DNA of 35,427 nucleotides from Nocardioides sp. CFH 31398. Its GTDB lineage: Bacteria; Actinomycetota; Actinomycetes; Propionibacteriales; Nocardioidaceae. Position numbers and translations under genes: made by a program. The notes below the pieces were generated by a model. That model was not told the DNA's origin. It worked only from the letters and a program-made list of their open reading frames with translations, and did no database searches. The stretch lies in contig NZ_JAKUHT010000031.1 of assembly GCF_022436705.1 (NCBI RefSeq), positions 1 through 35,427 on the forward strand. Direction: 5' to 3'. Shown here one piece after another: positions 19,379-27,072 of the stretch (position 1 is its first letter; every line of letters begins with the position of its first letter).

Positions 19379-19423
19379 AGTGTGGTGGTTTATCTGAACC
19401 AGCTTCAGACGAACCACCACACT
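19379..19423. repeat. Perfect two-tier hairpin, unusually AT-rich
   Basis: AGTGTGGTGGTT (19379-19390) pairs perfectly with AACCACCACACT (19412-19423). Inside, TCTGAA (19393-19398) pairs with TTCAGA (19404-19409) around the loop CCAGC. At about 50% GC it stands out from its surroundings. No T-run follows, so it is not a standard terminator; it could act as a bidirectional terminator or be a small palindromic element. Confidence 0.75.
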
Positions 19424-19437
19424 TCGGTCCGGATCGG

Positions 19438-19489
19438 CGGTCTCGACGCGCTCGTCGCTGACGCTCCTCACTGCTCGACCACCTCAGGT
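19438..19489. repeat. R2 repeat, truncated copy
   Basis: The stretch GCGGTCTCGACGCGCTCGTC through CTGCTCGACCACC matches the right half of the R2 elements at 27073 and 27471. The left half is absent. Confidence 0.65.
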
Positions 19490-19531
19490 CGCGCGAACAG
19501 TGGCGCCGCGTCTGGACGACGGCCTCGCCGC

Positions 19532-19633
19532 TGGTTGAGGTGCGAACGCAGTGAGCCTCGAAACCCGGCGAGACGACCCAGTCAGGTCACCGGGTCTCGA
19601 GGCTCTTCGCCAGGGCTCGTCGCACCTCGACCA
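19532..19633. repeat. R1 palindromic repeat, copy 2 (diverged)
   Basis: A 102-nt near-copy of 19220-19321, differing at a handful of positions, again preceded by a CCTCGCCG spacer. It ends 18 nt before the stop of the CDGSH gene. Together the copies fill the convergent gap 19073-19650, in which I see no gene. Confidence 0.8.
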
Positions 19634-19650
19634 CCTCCGAGCGCACCACC

Positions 19651-19839
19651 TCAGGTCGGGCGGCGGTCCAGGAGCTTGTGGGTGCCGTCGCACCAGGGGG
19701 CGCGGCCGGAGGCGCCGCAGCGGCAGAGCGCGGAGACGGGGCGGGTGGAACGGTGGACGACGCCGTCCTCCGTCGTCACCTCCACCTCGCCGTCGACCAG
19801 CAGCGGGCCGCCGGGGCAGGCACGGATGCGGCCGGTCAC
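19651..19839 (-). CDS. CDGSH iron-sulfur domain protein
   Basis: A 62-residue protein made of a single CDGSH domain. The signature CRCGASGRAPWCDGTH supplies the 2Fe-2S ligands Cys39, Cys41, Cys50 and His54. The GTG at 19839 overlaps the stop of the upstream haem-oxygenase-like gene by 4 nt, fixing the start; longer in-frame readings upstream are shadows. Such clusters are redox-active and can be passed on, so it probably supplies electrons or iron-sulfur clusters to its partner. The protein is soluble, with no membrane anchor, unlike mitochondrial mitoNEET. Confidence 0.92.
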   Translation of the reverse strand: MTGRIRACPGGPLLVDGEVEVTTEDGVVHRSTRPVSALCRCGASGRAPWCDGTHKLLDRRPT

Positions 19840-20879
19840 GCGGCGGCCTCCCCGTCGTCCCCGGTGTCTCCGGTGTCCCCGGTGTCGCCCGCGTCGGCGG
19901 CGGGAGCGTGGCCCCAGCGCGCCAGCGTCGCCTGGGCGTTGCGGGTCTCGAGGTCGAGGCAGGTCCAGGCGCCGAACAGCACCTCGTCGGCCTGGTCCGG
20001 CTCGGCCGCGACCAGGGCACCGCAGACCTCGCGCACGGCGAGCTGCTCGTGGACGGCGTCCGCCTCGACGTGCTCGTCGTAGTACGCCGCGAGCGACTCC
20101 GGGAACCCCAGCCGGCGCAGACCCTTCGCGAGCCGGCGCGACGGCAGCGAGCTCGTCGTCTCGAACGCCCCGAAGTGCCCCAGCGCCGCCGCGCGCAGGC
20201 GGCGGTGGCGGCCGAACAGGCTCATCGCGGTGTTCTGCTCGAGCGTCTCGAGCCACGCCTCGCCCACGTGGGCGCCGTAGGTGGCGTCCAGGCCGGCCTC
20301 GTCCATCCCGCGCTCGAACAGCACGTGGTGGACGGCGTCGACGCGGCCGGTGCCGTACTCGTCGTACTGCACCTGAACCAGCGCAGCCTTCGGCGCGGCG
20401 TCCAGGCGGGGCACGACCCAGCTCGTCGGGTCCGCCTCCTTCAGGTGGTAGACGGAGCGCTGCCGCAGCAGCTCCTCCACCTCCTCACGGGTGGCGCGGC
20501 GCTCGACGTGCCGCGCGATCGACGGACCGTCGTGCGCCTCGGCGAGGGCGAAGAGGTCCTCCGCGACGTCCCCGGTGGCCGACGGCAGGTCGGCCCGCGC
20601 GTCGTCGTACCGGCTGCGCAGGCGCGCCTCGAGGTCCTGCTCGAGGGCGTAGGTCAGCGGGGCCAGTGCGGGGTGGTGCTCCCAGCCCTCGTCGACCTCG
20701 TCGAAGCCGCGGTAGCCCAGCTCCTGGAGCGTCCAGAGGGTGAGCGCGTCGTCGTCGGCGTCCTCGCCGACCGTGTGGACGGCGCCGGCCAGCTCGCGGT
20801 CCGTGGGGTCCCCCGGCCGCGACACCAGGACCTCGTGCAGCCGCTCGCCCAGCGGGCCCCGGGCCTCGGGGAGCCTCAT
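19836..20879 (-). CDS. Iron-containing redox enzyme, haem-oxygenase-like fold
   Basis: A 347-residue protein; the ATG at 20879 starts MRLPEARGP, and the longer upstream reading is not needed. The domain from about residue 110 to 320 has the features of the haem-oxygenase-like diiron family (LKEADPTSWVVPRL, QYDEYGTGRVDAVHHVLF, HVEADAVHE), with His and Glu residues suited to binding iron. Members of this broad family carry out oxidative reactions on varied substrates, so the reaction is open. The C-terminus holds an acidic GDT repeat coded by 9-nt tandem units. It overlaps the CDGSH gene by 4 nt, so the two are co-translated and probably form a redox pair. Confidence 0.82.
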   Translation of the reverse strand: MRLPEARGPLGERLHEVLVSRPGDPTDRELAGAVHTVGEDADDDALTLWTLQELGYRGFDEVDEGWEHHPALAPLTYALEQDLEARLRSRYDDARADLPSATGDVAEDLFALAEAHDGPSIARHVERRATREEVEELLRQRSVYHLKEADPTSWVVPRLDAAPKAALVQVQYDEYGTGRVDAVHHVLFERGMDEAGLDATYGAHVGEAWLETLEQNTAMSLFGRHRRLRAAALGHFGAFETTSSLPSRRLAKGLRRLGFPESLAAYYDEHVEADAVHEQLAVREVCGALVAAEPDQADEVLFGAWTCLDLETRNAQATLARWGHAPAADAGDTGDTGDTGDDGEAAA

Positions 20880-20977
20880 CGTCCGACCACCGCCCGGCGC
20901 CTCTGCATGCCGCACCCGCCACGGGTCACCGGAGGCGCACCACCGCCCCGCTCGGGGGTCGGCGAGAGGAGACACCC

Positions 20978-21607
20978 ATGACGCTGCTGGACGCCGGAGG
21001 GCTCACGCACTCCACCTTCGACACCCTCGAGATCACGGCCGCACCCGGCGTGCTCGAGCCCCGCCCGTGGACGGCGATGCAGTCCCACTGGGCCGCCGAG
21101 CTGCTGGACGACGCCCCGCCCGGGGGCCTGGTCGAGCTCTGCACCGGCGCCGGGCAGATCGGACTGCTCGCCGCGCAGCGCTCGGGGCGTCCGCTCGTCG
21201 CGGTGGACGCCGACCCGGTCTGCTGCCAGCTCGTCGCGCACAACGCGGCGGCGAACGGCATCGACGACGTGGAGGTCCGCTCGAGCGACCTGTCGGTGGC
21301 GCTGGCTCCCGGGGAGGTCTTCGCACTGGCCCTGGCGGACCCGCCGTGGGTGCGCAGCACCCAGGTCACGCGCTTCCCGGAGGACCCGCTGACCGCCATC
21401 GACGGCGGCATCGACGGGCTCGGCCCGGCGCGCGCCTGCGTCGCGGCCGTCGAGAGTCACCTGGCTCCCGGGGCGAGCCTGCTGGTCCAGCTCGGGGACG
21501 ACCGTCAGGCGGACGCCCTGGCGGCGGAGGCCGCCGACGCGGGCTGGTCCCCCGGCGGCCGGCGGCACGGCGAACGAGGGCTCGTGCTGCGTCTGCGGCA
21601 CGGCTGA
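20978..21607 (+). CDS. HemK/PrmC-like class I methyltransferase
   Basis: A 209-residue SAM-dependent enzyme. The ATG at 20978 follows GAGAGGAG by 7 nt. Motif I is LVELCTGAGQIGLLAA, the acidic end of the next strand is AVDADPVC, and the catalytic loop is ADPPWV, the counterpart of NPPY in the HemK/PrmC glutamine methyltransferases, with Asp in place of the first Asn. This suggests N-methylation of a protein side chain or small molecule. It is divergent from the CDGSH/haem-oxygenase-like pair, with 98 nt between, so shared control is likely. Confidence 0.85.
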   Translation: MTLLDAGGLTHSTFDTLEITAAPGVLEPRPWTAMQSHWAAELLDDAPPGGLVELCTGAGQIGLLAAQRSGRPLVAVDADPVCCQLVAHNAAANGIDDVEVRSSDLSVALAPGEVFALALADPPWVRSTQVTRFPEDPLTAIDGGIDGLGPARACVAAVESHLAPGASLLVQLGDDRQADALAAEAADAGWSPGGRRHGERGLVLRLRHG

Positions 21608-21714
21608 GAGGAACGGCGTCATGCCCGCGCCGTACCCCGCGGGAGGCGACTGATCGAGTCTTTTCGCCGTCCACCCCGGTCGCTCGGCGGGTCGTATCAG
21701 GCCCCCCGGGCGCC

Positions 21715-21720
21715 GGGTAC
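21715..21720 (+). promoter_or_regulatory. Possible SigB/SigF-type -10 (GGGTAC)
   Basis: GGGTAC lies 71 nt before the ATG of the membrane protein at 21792. It matches the GGGTAY box used by SigB-family sigma factors, one of which is encoded at 34489. A GTTT-type -35 is not visible at the right distance, so support is weak. Confidence 0.25.
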
Positions 21721-21791
21721 GGGGAGGTTCGCGCCGTGGCCGCCGCGACCCGGCAGGCCCGGCGACATCCCCGACAGGACGGAGCCTCCAC

Positions 21792-22361
21792 ATGGCAGGC
21801 AACTCGATCTCCCGCAGCATGCACGACGCCGGTCTGGCCGCCTGGTTCGGCGGCGGCCTCATGGGCGCGGTCGGCCTCAACGGCGCCGCTGCCGCGGCCA
21901 AGGACCCGAACGAGCGACTCGACCTCTCCTCCCGCGGCTGGGGCCGCTGGGCCCCCGTCAACGCCGCCGCCATCGGCGCCCACCTCATCGGCGGGCTCGG
22001 GCTCGTCCAGGCCAACAAGGCCCGCGTGGTCAGCCAGCCCGGCGCCCGCAGCAACACCGCGCTGAAGACCGTCCTCACCGGTGCGGCGCTCGGCCTCACC
22101 GCCTGGAGCGGCTACCTCGGACGCAAGGTCGCCGAGGGCTCCGCCCGCGGCGAGCAGGGCCAGGGCGCCACCGAGCCCGGCTCGAGCACCAGCGAGGAGG
22201 TCGCCGCCGCGCAGCGCCAGCTCAAGCTCGCGCAGTGGGGCATCCCCGCCGTGACCGGCGCGCTCGTCGTCCTCGCGTCCGTGCAGGGCGAGCAGCAGCG
22301 CCCCGAGCAGCTCGTGCGCAGCCACCTCAGCCGCGTCCCGGGGGTCTCGCGCCTCGCGTGA
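21792..22361 (+). CDS. Conserved membrane protein, function unknown
   Basis: A 189-residue protein; ATG preceded by GGACGGAG. It has about four hydrophobic stretches: 13-32, 53-71, about 92-110, and about 149-166. An Arg-Gly-Trp stretch RGWGRWAPVN follows the first. A glycine/serine-rich loop (about 115-137) looks cytosolic or periplasmic. I do not recognise a named family; proteins of this kind are widespread as hypothetical membrane proteins in actinobacteria. It is followed by two strong hairpins and then the urease operon, with which it need not be co-transcribed. Confidence 0.7.
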   Translation: MAGNSISRSMHDAGLAAWFGGGLMGAVGLNGAAAAAKDPNERLDLSSRGWGRWAPVNAAAIGAHLIGGLGLVQANKARVVSQPGARSNTALKTVLTGAALGLTAWSGYLGRKVAEGSARGEQGQGATEPGSSTSEEVAAAQRQLKLAQWGIPAVTGALVVLASVQGEQQRPEQLVRSHLSRVPGVSRLA

Positions 22362-22400
22362 GGCCGCACCCCGTGTGACCCCGTGTGACCCACCAGGACA

Positions 22401-22438
22401 CCCCGCCCGCGCTGCGGCACACCCCGGCGCGGGCGGGG
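22401..22438. terminator. GC-rich hairpin A between membrane gene and urease operon
   Basis: CCCCGCCCGCGC (22401-22412) pairs perfectly with GCGCGGGCGGGG (22427-22438), 12 bp with a 14-nt loop. There is no T-run. It lies 39 nt after the upstream stop and may end that transcript. It is a near-duplicate of hairpin B. Confidence 0.5.
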
Positions 22439-22460
22439 CCAGGTTCCGGTGTGACGACAC

Positions 22461-22508
22461 CGACACCCCGCTCGTACCGCGGACCACCCCGGTGCGGGCG
22501 GGGTGTCG
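22461..22508. terminator. GC-rich hairpin B upstream of ureAB
   Basis: CGACACCCCGC (22461-22471) pairs perfectly with GCGGGGTGTCG (22498-22508), 11 bp around a 26-nt loop. Its sequence aligns with hairpin A along about 42 nt (ACACCCCGC at the start and GCGGGCGGGG at the end of each), so one arose from the other by duplication. Terminator or attenuator are both possible; it sits 47 nt before the ureAB start. Confidence 0.45.
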
Positions 22509-22555
22509 TGTGTGGTCTGCTGCTGCTCCGCACCCGCGAGCGGCAGGAGCACCCC

Positions 22556-23191
22556 GTGGACCTCACCCCCGGCGACGTCGAGAAGCTGCTGCTCGCCACG
22601 GCCGGGATGGTCGCCCGCGACCGCCTCGCCCGCGGCGTCCGGCTGAACCGCCCCGAGGCGATCGCCCTGCTGTCGTGCTGGGTCATCGAGCGGGCGCGGG
22701 ACGGCGCCACGGTCGCCGAGCTGATGGAGTCCGGGCGCGACGTGCTCGGCCCCGACGACGTGATGGACGGCGTCGCCGAGATGCTCCACGACGTCCAGGT
22801 CGAGGCGACGTTCCCTGACGGCCGCAAGCTCGTCACCGTGCACGACCCGATCGGGGCGGCGTACGACGGCTCCGGGCCCGGCGCCGTCCGCGTCGGCGAG
22901 GGCACCGTCGAGCTCAACGCGGGCCGCGAGACCGTGACGCTGGTCGTCGAGAACACCGGCGACCGGCCCGTCCAGATCGGCTCCCACCTGCACCTGCCGG
23001 ACGCCAACGGCGCCCTGGACTTCGACCGGGACGCCGCGCAGGGGTTCCGCCTCGACATCCCGTCGGGCACGTCGGTCCGCTTCGAGCCCGGCGCCTCCCG
23101 CGAGGTGGTCGCCGTGGCGCTGGCGGGGGCGAGACGCGTCCCAGGACTCCGGTCTCGACAGGCTCGACCCACGGATGCAGGAGACGCCTGA
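22556..23191 (+). CDS. ureAB: Urease gamma-beta fusion subunit
   Basis: A 211-residue structural subunit of urease. The GTG at 22556 follows GCAGGAG and begins VDLTPGDVEKLLL, the normal gamma N-terminus. Residues 1-100 are gamma (ARGVRLNRPEAIAL, GRDVLGPDDVMDGV, VEATFPDGRKLVTVHDPI) and residues about 109-196 are beta (GSHLHLPDANGALDFDRDAA, FRLDIPSGTSVRFEPG). Separate ureA and ureB genes are the more common arrangement; the fusion is seen in several lineages. The last residues (about 199-205, SRQARP and neighbours) are encoded by an R3 repeat fragment, so the C-terminal tail is non-standard. It overlaps ureC by 1 nt (TGATG). Confidence 0.95.
   Translation: MDLTPGDVEKLLLATAGMVARDRLARGVRLNRPEAIALLSCWVIERARDGATVAELMESGRDVLGPDDVMDGVAEMLHDVQVEATFPDGRKLVTVHDPIGAAYDGSGPGAVRVGEGTVELNAGRETVTLVVENTGDRPVQIGSHLHLPDANGALDFDRDAAQGFRLDIPSGTSVRFEPGASREVVAVALAGARRVPGLRSRQARPTDAGDA
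23151..23169. repeat. R3 repeat fragment inside the ureAB coding end
   Basis: GGTCTCGACAGGCTCGACC differs at one of 19 positions from the reverse complement of the R3 copies at 12471 and 19342. It lies in frame in ureAB and encodes residues around 199-205, after the last recognisable beta-subunit motif (AGARRV). Confidence 0.75.
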
Positions 23192-24894
23192 TGGTCCAGA
23201 TCGACCGCTCCCGGTACGCCGCGCTGTACGGCGCCACGACCGGCGACCAGATCCGCCTCGCCGACACCGACCTGTGGGTCGAGGTCGAGCAGGACCTCAC
23301 CGTCGGCGGCGAGGAGGCCGTCTTCGGCGGCGGCAAGTCCGTGCGCGAGTCGATGGCGCAGGGCACGACCACCCGCGCCGAGGGCGCGCCGGACACGGTC
23401 ATCACGAACGTCGTCGTCCTCGACTGGTGGGGCGTCGTCAAGGCGGACGTCGGCATCCGCGACGGGCGGATCTGCGGCATCGGCCGCGCCGGCAACCCCG
23501 ACGTCGCCGACGGCGTCGACCCGGCGCTGCGCATCGGCCCGTCGACCGACGTCATCGCCGGCGAGGGCCGCATCCTCACCGCGGGCGCCATCGACTCCCA
23601 CGTGCACCTCCTCTCCCCCAGCCAGCTGCACGAGGCTCTCGCCACCGGCGTCACCACGGTGGTCGGCGGCGGCACGGGGCCCTCCGAGGGCTCGAAGGCC
23701 ACCACCGTCACCCCCGGCGCGTGGCACCTCGGGCGCCTGCACCGCGCGCTGGACGCCGTCCCGGTCAACGTGCTGCTGCTCGGCAAGGGCAACACCGTCT
23801 CCGCCGCCGGGCTGGCCGAGCAGGCGCTCGGCGGGGCGGCGGGCTACAAGGTCCACGAGGACTGGGGCTCCACCCCCGCCGCGATCGACGCCGCGCTGAC
23901 CGCTGCCGGCGAGTGGGGGCTGCAGGTCGCGCTGCACTCGGACTCGCTCAACGAGGCCGGGTACGTCGACTCCACCCTCGACGCCATCGCCGGGCGCTCC
24001 ATCCACGCGTTCCACGTCGAGGGCGCCGGCGGCGGGCACGCGCCCGACATCCTCACCATCGCGGGCCGCCCCCACGTCATCCCCGGCTCGACCAACCCGA
24101 CGCTGCCGCACACCGTCAACACGGTCGCCGAGCACGTCGACATGCTGATGGTCTGCCACCACCTGTCCCCCGACGTCCCGGAGGACCTCGCGTTCGCCGA
24201 GTCCCGCATCCGGGCGACGACGATCGCCGCCGAGGACGTCCTGCACGACATGGGCGCCCTGTCGATCACGTCGTCCGACGCCCAGGCGATGGGGCGCATC
24301 GGCGAGGTCGTCACCCGCACCTGGCAGGTCGCGCACACGATGAAGCACCGCCGCGGGAGCCTCGGGGAGTCGCTGCCCGCCGACAACGAGCGCGCCCGCC
24401 GCTACGTCGCGAAGTACACGATCAACCCCGCGGTCGCGCACGGCGTGGACGCCGTGATCGGGTCCGTGGAGGTCGGCAAGCTCGCCGACCTCGCGCTGTG
24501 GGAGCCCGCGTCGTTCGGCTGGCGCCCGTCGGTCGTCGTCAAGGGCGGCAGCATCGCCTGGGCCGCGCTCGGCGACCCCAACGCCTCGATCCCGACCCCG
24601 CAGCCGGTGCTGATGCGCCCGTCGTTCGGGGACGCGACCGGCGCGGACTGCTCCGTCAGCTTCGTCGCCCCCGCCGCCCTGGACGACGGCCTCGCCGACC
24701 GTCTCGGCCTGCGGCGCCGCCTGCTGCCCGTCGCGGACACCCGCGGCGTCGGCAAGGCGCAGATGCGCAACAACGACGTGCTGCCCGTCATCGAGGTCGA
24801 CCCGGAGACGTTCGCGATCACCGTCGACGGCGACCTCGTCGAGCCCGCCCCCGCCGACCGGCTGCCGCTCGCGCAGCTGCACGCGCTGTTCTGA
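23191..24894 (+). CDS. ureC: Urease alpha (catalytic) subunit
   Basis: A complete 567-residue subunit that hydrolyses urea to ammonia and carbamate at a two-nickel centre in the cytosol. All key residues are visible at a constant +3 offset from the Klebsiella numbering: His137 and His139, carbamylated Lys220, His222, His249, His275 and Asp363 for nickel, and the flap MVCHHL with Cys322/His323. GGGHAPDI (280-287) and KVHEDWGSTPAAID are intact. The ATG overlaps the ureAB stop. It should be active if nickel is loaded by UreF, UreG and UreD, encoded next. Confidence 0.98.
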   Translation: MVQIDRSRYAALYGATTGDQIRLADTDLWVEVEQDLTVGGEEAVFGGGKSVRESMAQGTTTRAEGAPDTVITNVVVLDWWGVVKADVGIRDGRICGIGRAGNPDVADGVDPALRIGPSTDVIAGEGRILTAGAIDSHVHLLSPSQLHEALATGVTTVVGGGTGPSEGSKATTVTPGAWHLGRLHRALDAVPVNVLLLGKGNTVSAAGLAEQALGGAAGYKVHEDWGSTPAAIDAALTAAGEWGLQVALHSDSLNEAGYVDSTLDAIAGRSIHAFHVEGAGGGHAPDILTIAGRPHVIPGSTNPTLPHTVNTVAEHVDMLMVCHHLSPDVPEDLAFAESRIRATTIAAEDVLHDMGALSITSSDAQAMGRIGEVVTRTWQVAHTMKHRRGSLGESLPADNERARRYVAKYTINPAVAHGVDAVIGSVEVGKLADLALWEPASFGWRPSVVVKGGSIAWAALGDPNASIPTPQPVLMRPSFGDATGADCSVSFVAPAALDDGLADRLGLRRRLLPVADTRGVGKAQMRNNDVLPVIEVDPETFAITVDGDLVEPAPADRLPLAQLHALF

Positions 24895-24896
24895 CC

Positions 24897-25583
24897 GTGG
24901 CCGACCCGCACCTGGTCTCCCTCATGCTCGCCGACGCGCGGCTGCCGGTCGGCGGCCACACCCAGTCGGCGGGGCTCGAGCCGGCGGTCACGGCCGGGCT
25001 CGTCGCCGACGGCGACGGCGTGGCGGCGTACGTCGCCGACCGGCTCGCCACCGTCGTCCTCGTCGAGGCCGGGACGGCGGTCGTCGCGCGTCACGTCGCA
25101 CTCGGCGACGGCGGGGCCGGCGGCACCCCCGACGAGCTCCTCGACGTCGAGGCCCACTGGGCCGCCCGGACCCCGAGCCGCGCGCTGCGGACGGCGTCCC
25201 GCCGGGTCGGCCGCGGCTGGCTGCGGCTCGCCGCCCGGGTCTGGCCGGCCGTCCTCGACCACCTCCCGCCCGACGCCGAGGTGGCGCGACCCGTCGTCCT
25301 CGGGGTCGTCGGCGCCGTGACCGGCCTCGACGCGGCGCAGGTCGCCCGGCTGGCGGCGTACGACGACGCGCAGACGGTCACCGCCGCGTCGCTGAAGCTG
25401 CTGCCGTCGGACCCCGTCGCCGCCACCGCCCGCCTCGCCGCCGCGGGGCCCCACCTCGAGGCCGTCGTCGCCGCGACCGCCCACCTGAGTGACCCGGCCG
25501 CGATCCCCGCCGCCGGTGCCCCGATGACCGACGTGCTCGCCGAGCGGCACGCGAGAGCCACGATGAGGTTGTTCCATGCCTGA
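24897..25583 (+). CDS. ureF: Urease accessory protein UreF
   Basis: A 228-residue chaperone, GTG start 2 nt after the ureC stop. The sequence LMLADARLPVGGHTQSAGLEPAV (9-31) is the typical UreF N-terminus, and the helical body plus the C-terminal MTDVLAERHARATMRLF fit the family. UreF joins UreD and UreG in the complex that carbamylates the lysine of UreC and inserts nickel. It overlaps ureG by 8 nt. Confidence 0.93.
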   Translation: MADPHLVSLMLADARLPVGGHTQSAGLEPAVTAGLVADGDGVAAYVADRLATVVLVEAGTAVVARHVALGDGGAGGTPDELLDVEAHWAARTPSRALRTASRRVGRGWLRLAARVWPAVLDHLPPDAEVARPVVLGVVGAVTGLDAAQVARLAAYDDAQTVTAASLKLLPSDPVAATARLAAAGPHLEAVVAATAHLSDPAAIPAAGAPMTDVLAERHARATMRLFHA

Positions 25584-26265
25584 GACCACCCCCTCCGCGC
25601 GCGCCCTGCGCCTCGGCGTCGCCGGACCCGTCGGCACCGGCAAGAGCTCGCTGATCGCGACCGTCTGCCGCGTGCTCGCCGACGAGCTGCGGCTCGGCGT
25701 CGTCACCAACGACATCTACACCGACGAGGACGCCCGCTTCCTGCGCAGCGTCGGCGTCCTGCCCGCCGACCGGATCGTCGGCGTCGAGACCGGCGCCTGC
25801 CCCCACACGGCGATCCGCGACGACGTCACCGCCAACCTCATCGCCGTCGAGACCCTCGAGGCCGAGCAGGGGCCGCTGGACGTCGTCCTGGTCGAGTCCG
25901 GCGGCGACAACCTCACCGCGACCTTCTCCCCCGCCCTCGTCGACGCTCAGCTGTTCGTGCTCGACGTGGCCGGCGGCGGGGACGTCGCCCGCAAGGGCGG
26001 ACCCGGGATCGCCCGCGCCGACCTGCTCGTGCTCAACAAGACCGACCTCGCGCCGTACGTGGGGGTGGACGTCGATCGGATGCTCCACGACGCCGGCCAC
26101 GCCCGCGACGGTCGCCCGGTGCTCGCGCTGTCGCGGGACGACCAGGCCTCCGTGGACGCCCTCGCCGACTGGGTGCGCCGCACCCTCGCTGCCCACCGCA
26201 CGGGCGACCACGTGCCCGTCGACCCCGGTCCGATGGCGCCGCACTCGCATGCGCACCCGCATTGA
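25576..26265 (+). CDS. ureG: Urease accessory GTPase UreG
   Basis: A 229-residue SIMIBI-class GTPase that delivers nickel to urease. P-loop GPVGTGKSS (17-25), switch region VTNDIYTDEDARFL, the metal motif ETGACPHTAIRDD (Cys-Pro-His), VESGGDNLTATFSP, and guanine motif NKTD are all present. The C-terminus ends in a short His-rich tail (HSHAHPH), a possible local nickel store that may partly make up for the lack of ureE here. It overlaps ureD by 17 nt. Confidence 0.97.
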   Translation: MPETTPSARALRLGVAGPVGTGKSSLIATVCRVLADELRLGVVTNDIYTDEDARFLRSVGVLPADRIVGVETGACPHTAIRDDVTANLIAVETLEAEQGPLDVVLVESGGDNLTATFSPALVDAQLFVLDVAGGGDVARKGGPGIARADLLVLNKTDLAPYVGVDVDRMLHDAGHARDGRPVLALSRDDQASVDALADWVRRTLAAHRTGDHVPVDPGPMAPHSHAHPH

Positions 26266-26965
26266 CGTCTGCGCCGGGTCCGGCGGTCGGCCGAGGGTCG
26301 ACCTCGGGCACGGCCTGCTGCAGGCCCGCCGGGTCCGCACCTCCGCCCCCGGGACCGTCGAGGTCGCGCTGCTCGCGGGCCAGGCGCTGCTGCTCGCCGG
26401 GGACGAGGTGGCGGTCGACGTCCGCGTCAACGGCCCGGTACGCCTCGTCGTGACCGAGCCCGCCGGGACGGTCGCCTACGACATGCGCGCCGACCCCGCC
26501 CGCCGGGGTGCGCGGTGGGACGTCGCCGTCACCGCCTGCCGCGGCGCCCGCGTCACCTGGCACGGCGAGCCGTTCGTCGTGGCGGACGGCGCCACCGTCG
26601 ACCGCGCCACGACCGTCGTCGCCGACGACACGTCGGTGGTGGCGCTGCGGGAGACCGTCGTCCTCGGCCGGACGGGTGAGCCCGGCGGGACGCTGCGGAC
26701 CTCCACCCGCGTCACCCGCACCGGACGACCCGTGCTGGCCGAGGACCTCGACCTCTCCCCCGGCGCCCGCGACGGCGTCGCCGTCCTGGCGGGGCACCGC
26801 TGCCTCGACTCCCTCACCGTCGTCGGCGAGCGCCTGCCCGACGGCGACGACGTCCTGCAGCTCGACGCGCTGGGGTCCGTCCGGCGCTGGCTCGGCCCCC
26901 GCGCCCACGCCTCCCCGCTGACCACCTCCGGGCGGCTGTCACCTGCGCTCCACACCGCTGGTTGA
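26249..26965 (+). CDS. ureD: Urease accessory protein UreD
   Basis: A 238-residue UreD/UreH protein, the scaffold that holds UreF and UreG on the urease apoprotein. Family features are RVDLGHGLLQARRV near the N-terminus, AGQALLLAGDEVAVDVRV, VTEPAGTVAYDM, WHGEPFVVADGATVDRATTV and RTGEPGGTLRTSTRV. The protein is shorter than many homologues. The stop codon TGA (26963-26965) lies inside the first bases of an R1 repeat (TGGTTGAGG), so the repeat defines the gene end. The operon order ureAB-C-F-G-D with no ureE is typical of actinobacteria. Confidence 0.93.
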   Translation: MRTRIDVCAGSGGRPRVDLGHGLLQARRVRTSAPGTVEVALLAGQALLLAGDEVAVDVRVNGPVRLVVTEPAGTVAYDMRADPARRGARWDVAVTACRGARVTWHGEPFVVADGATVDRATTVVADDTSVVALRETVVLGRTGEPGGTLRTSTRVTRTGRPVLAEDLDLSPGARDGVAVLAGHRCLDSLTVVGERLPDGDDVLQLDALGSVRRWLGPRAHASPLTTSGRLSPALHTAG

Positions 26966-27061
26966 GGCTCGAGCGCAGCGAGCCTCGAAACCCGGTGAGA
27001 GGCCCCACGCCCTCGCACGGGATTTCGAGGCTCGTCGCTAGCGCTCCTCACACCTCAACCA
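26959..27061. repeat. R1 palindromic repeat, copy 3
   Basis: A 103-nt element with arms TGGTTGAGG...GCGAGCCTCGAAACCC and TTTCGAGGCTCGTCGCTAGC...CACACCTCAACCA around a variable centre. It differs from copies 4 and 5 at only a few positions. The first 7 nt overlap the ureD end. Confidence 0.9.
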
Positions 27062-27072
27062 CCGACCACCGA

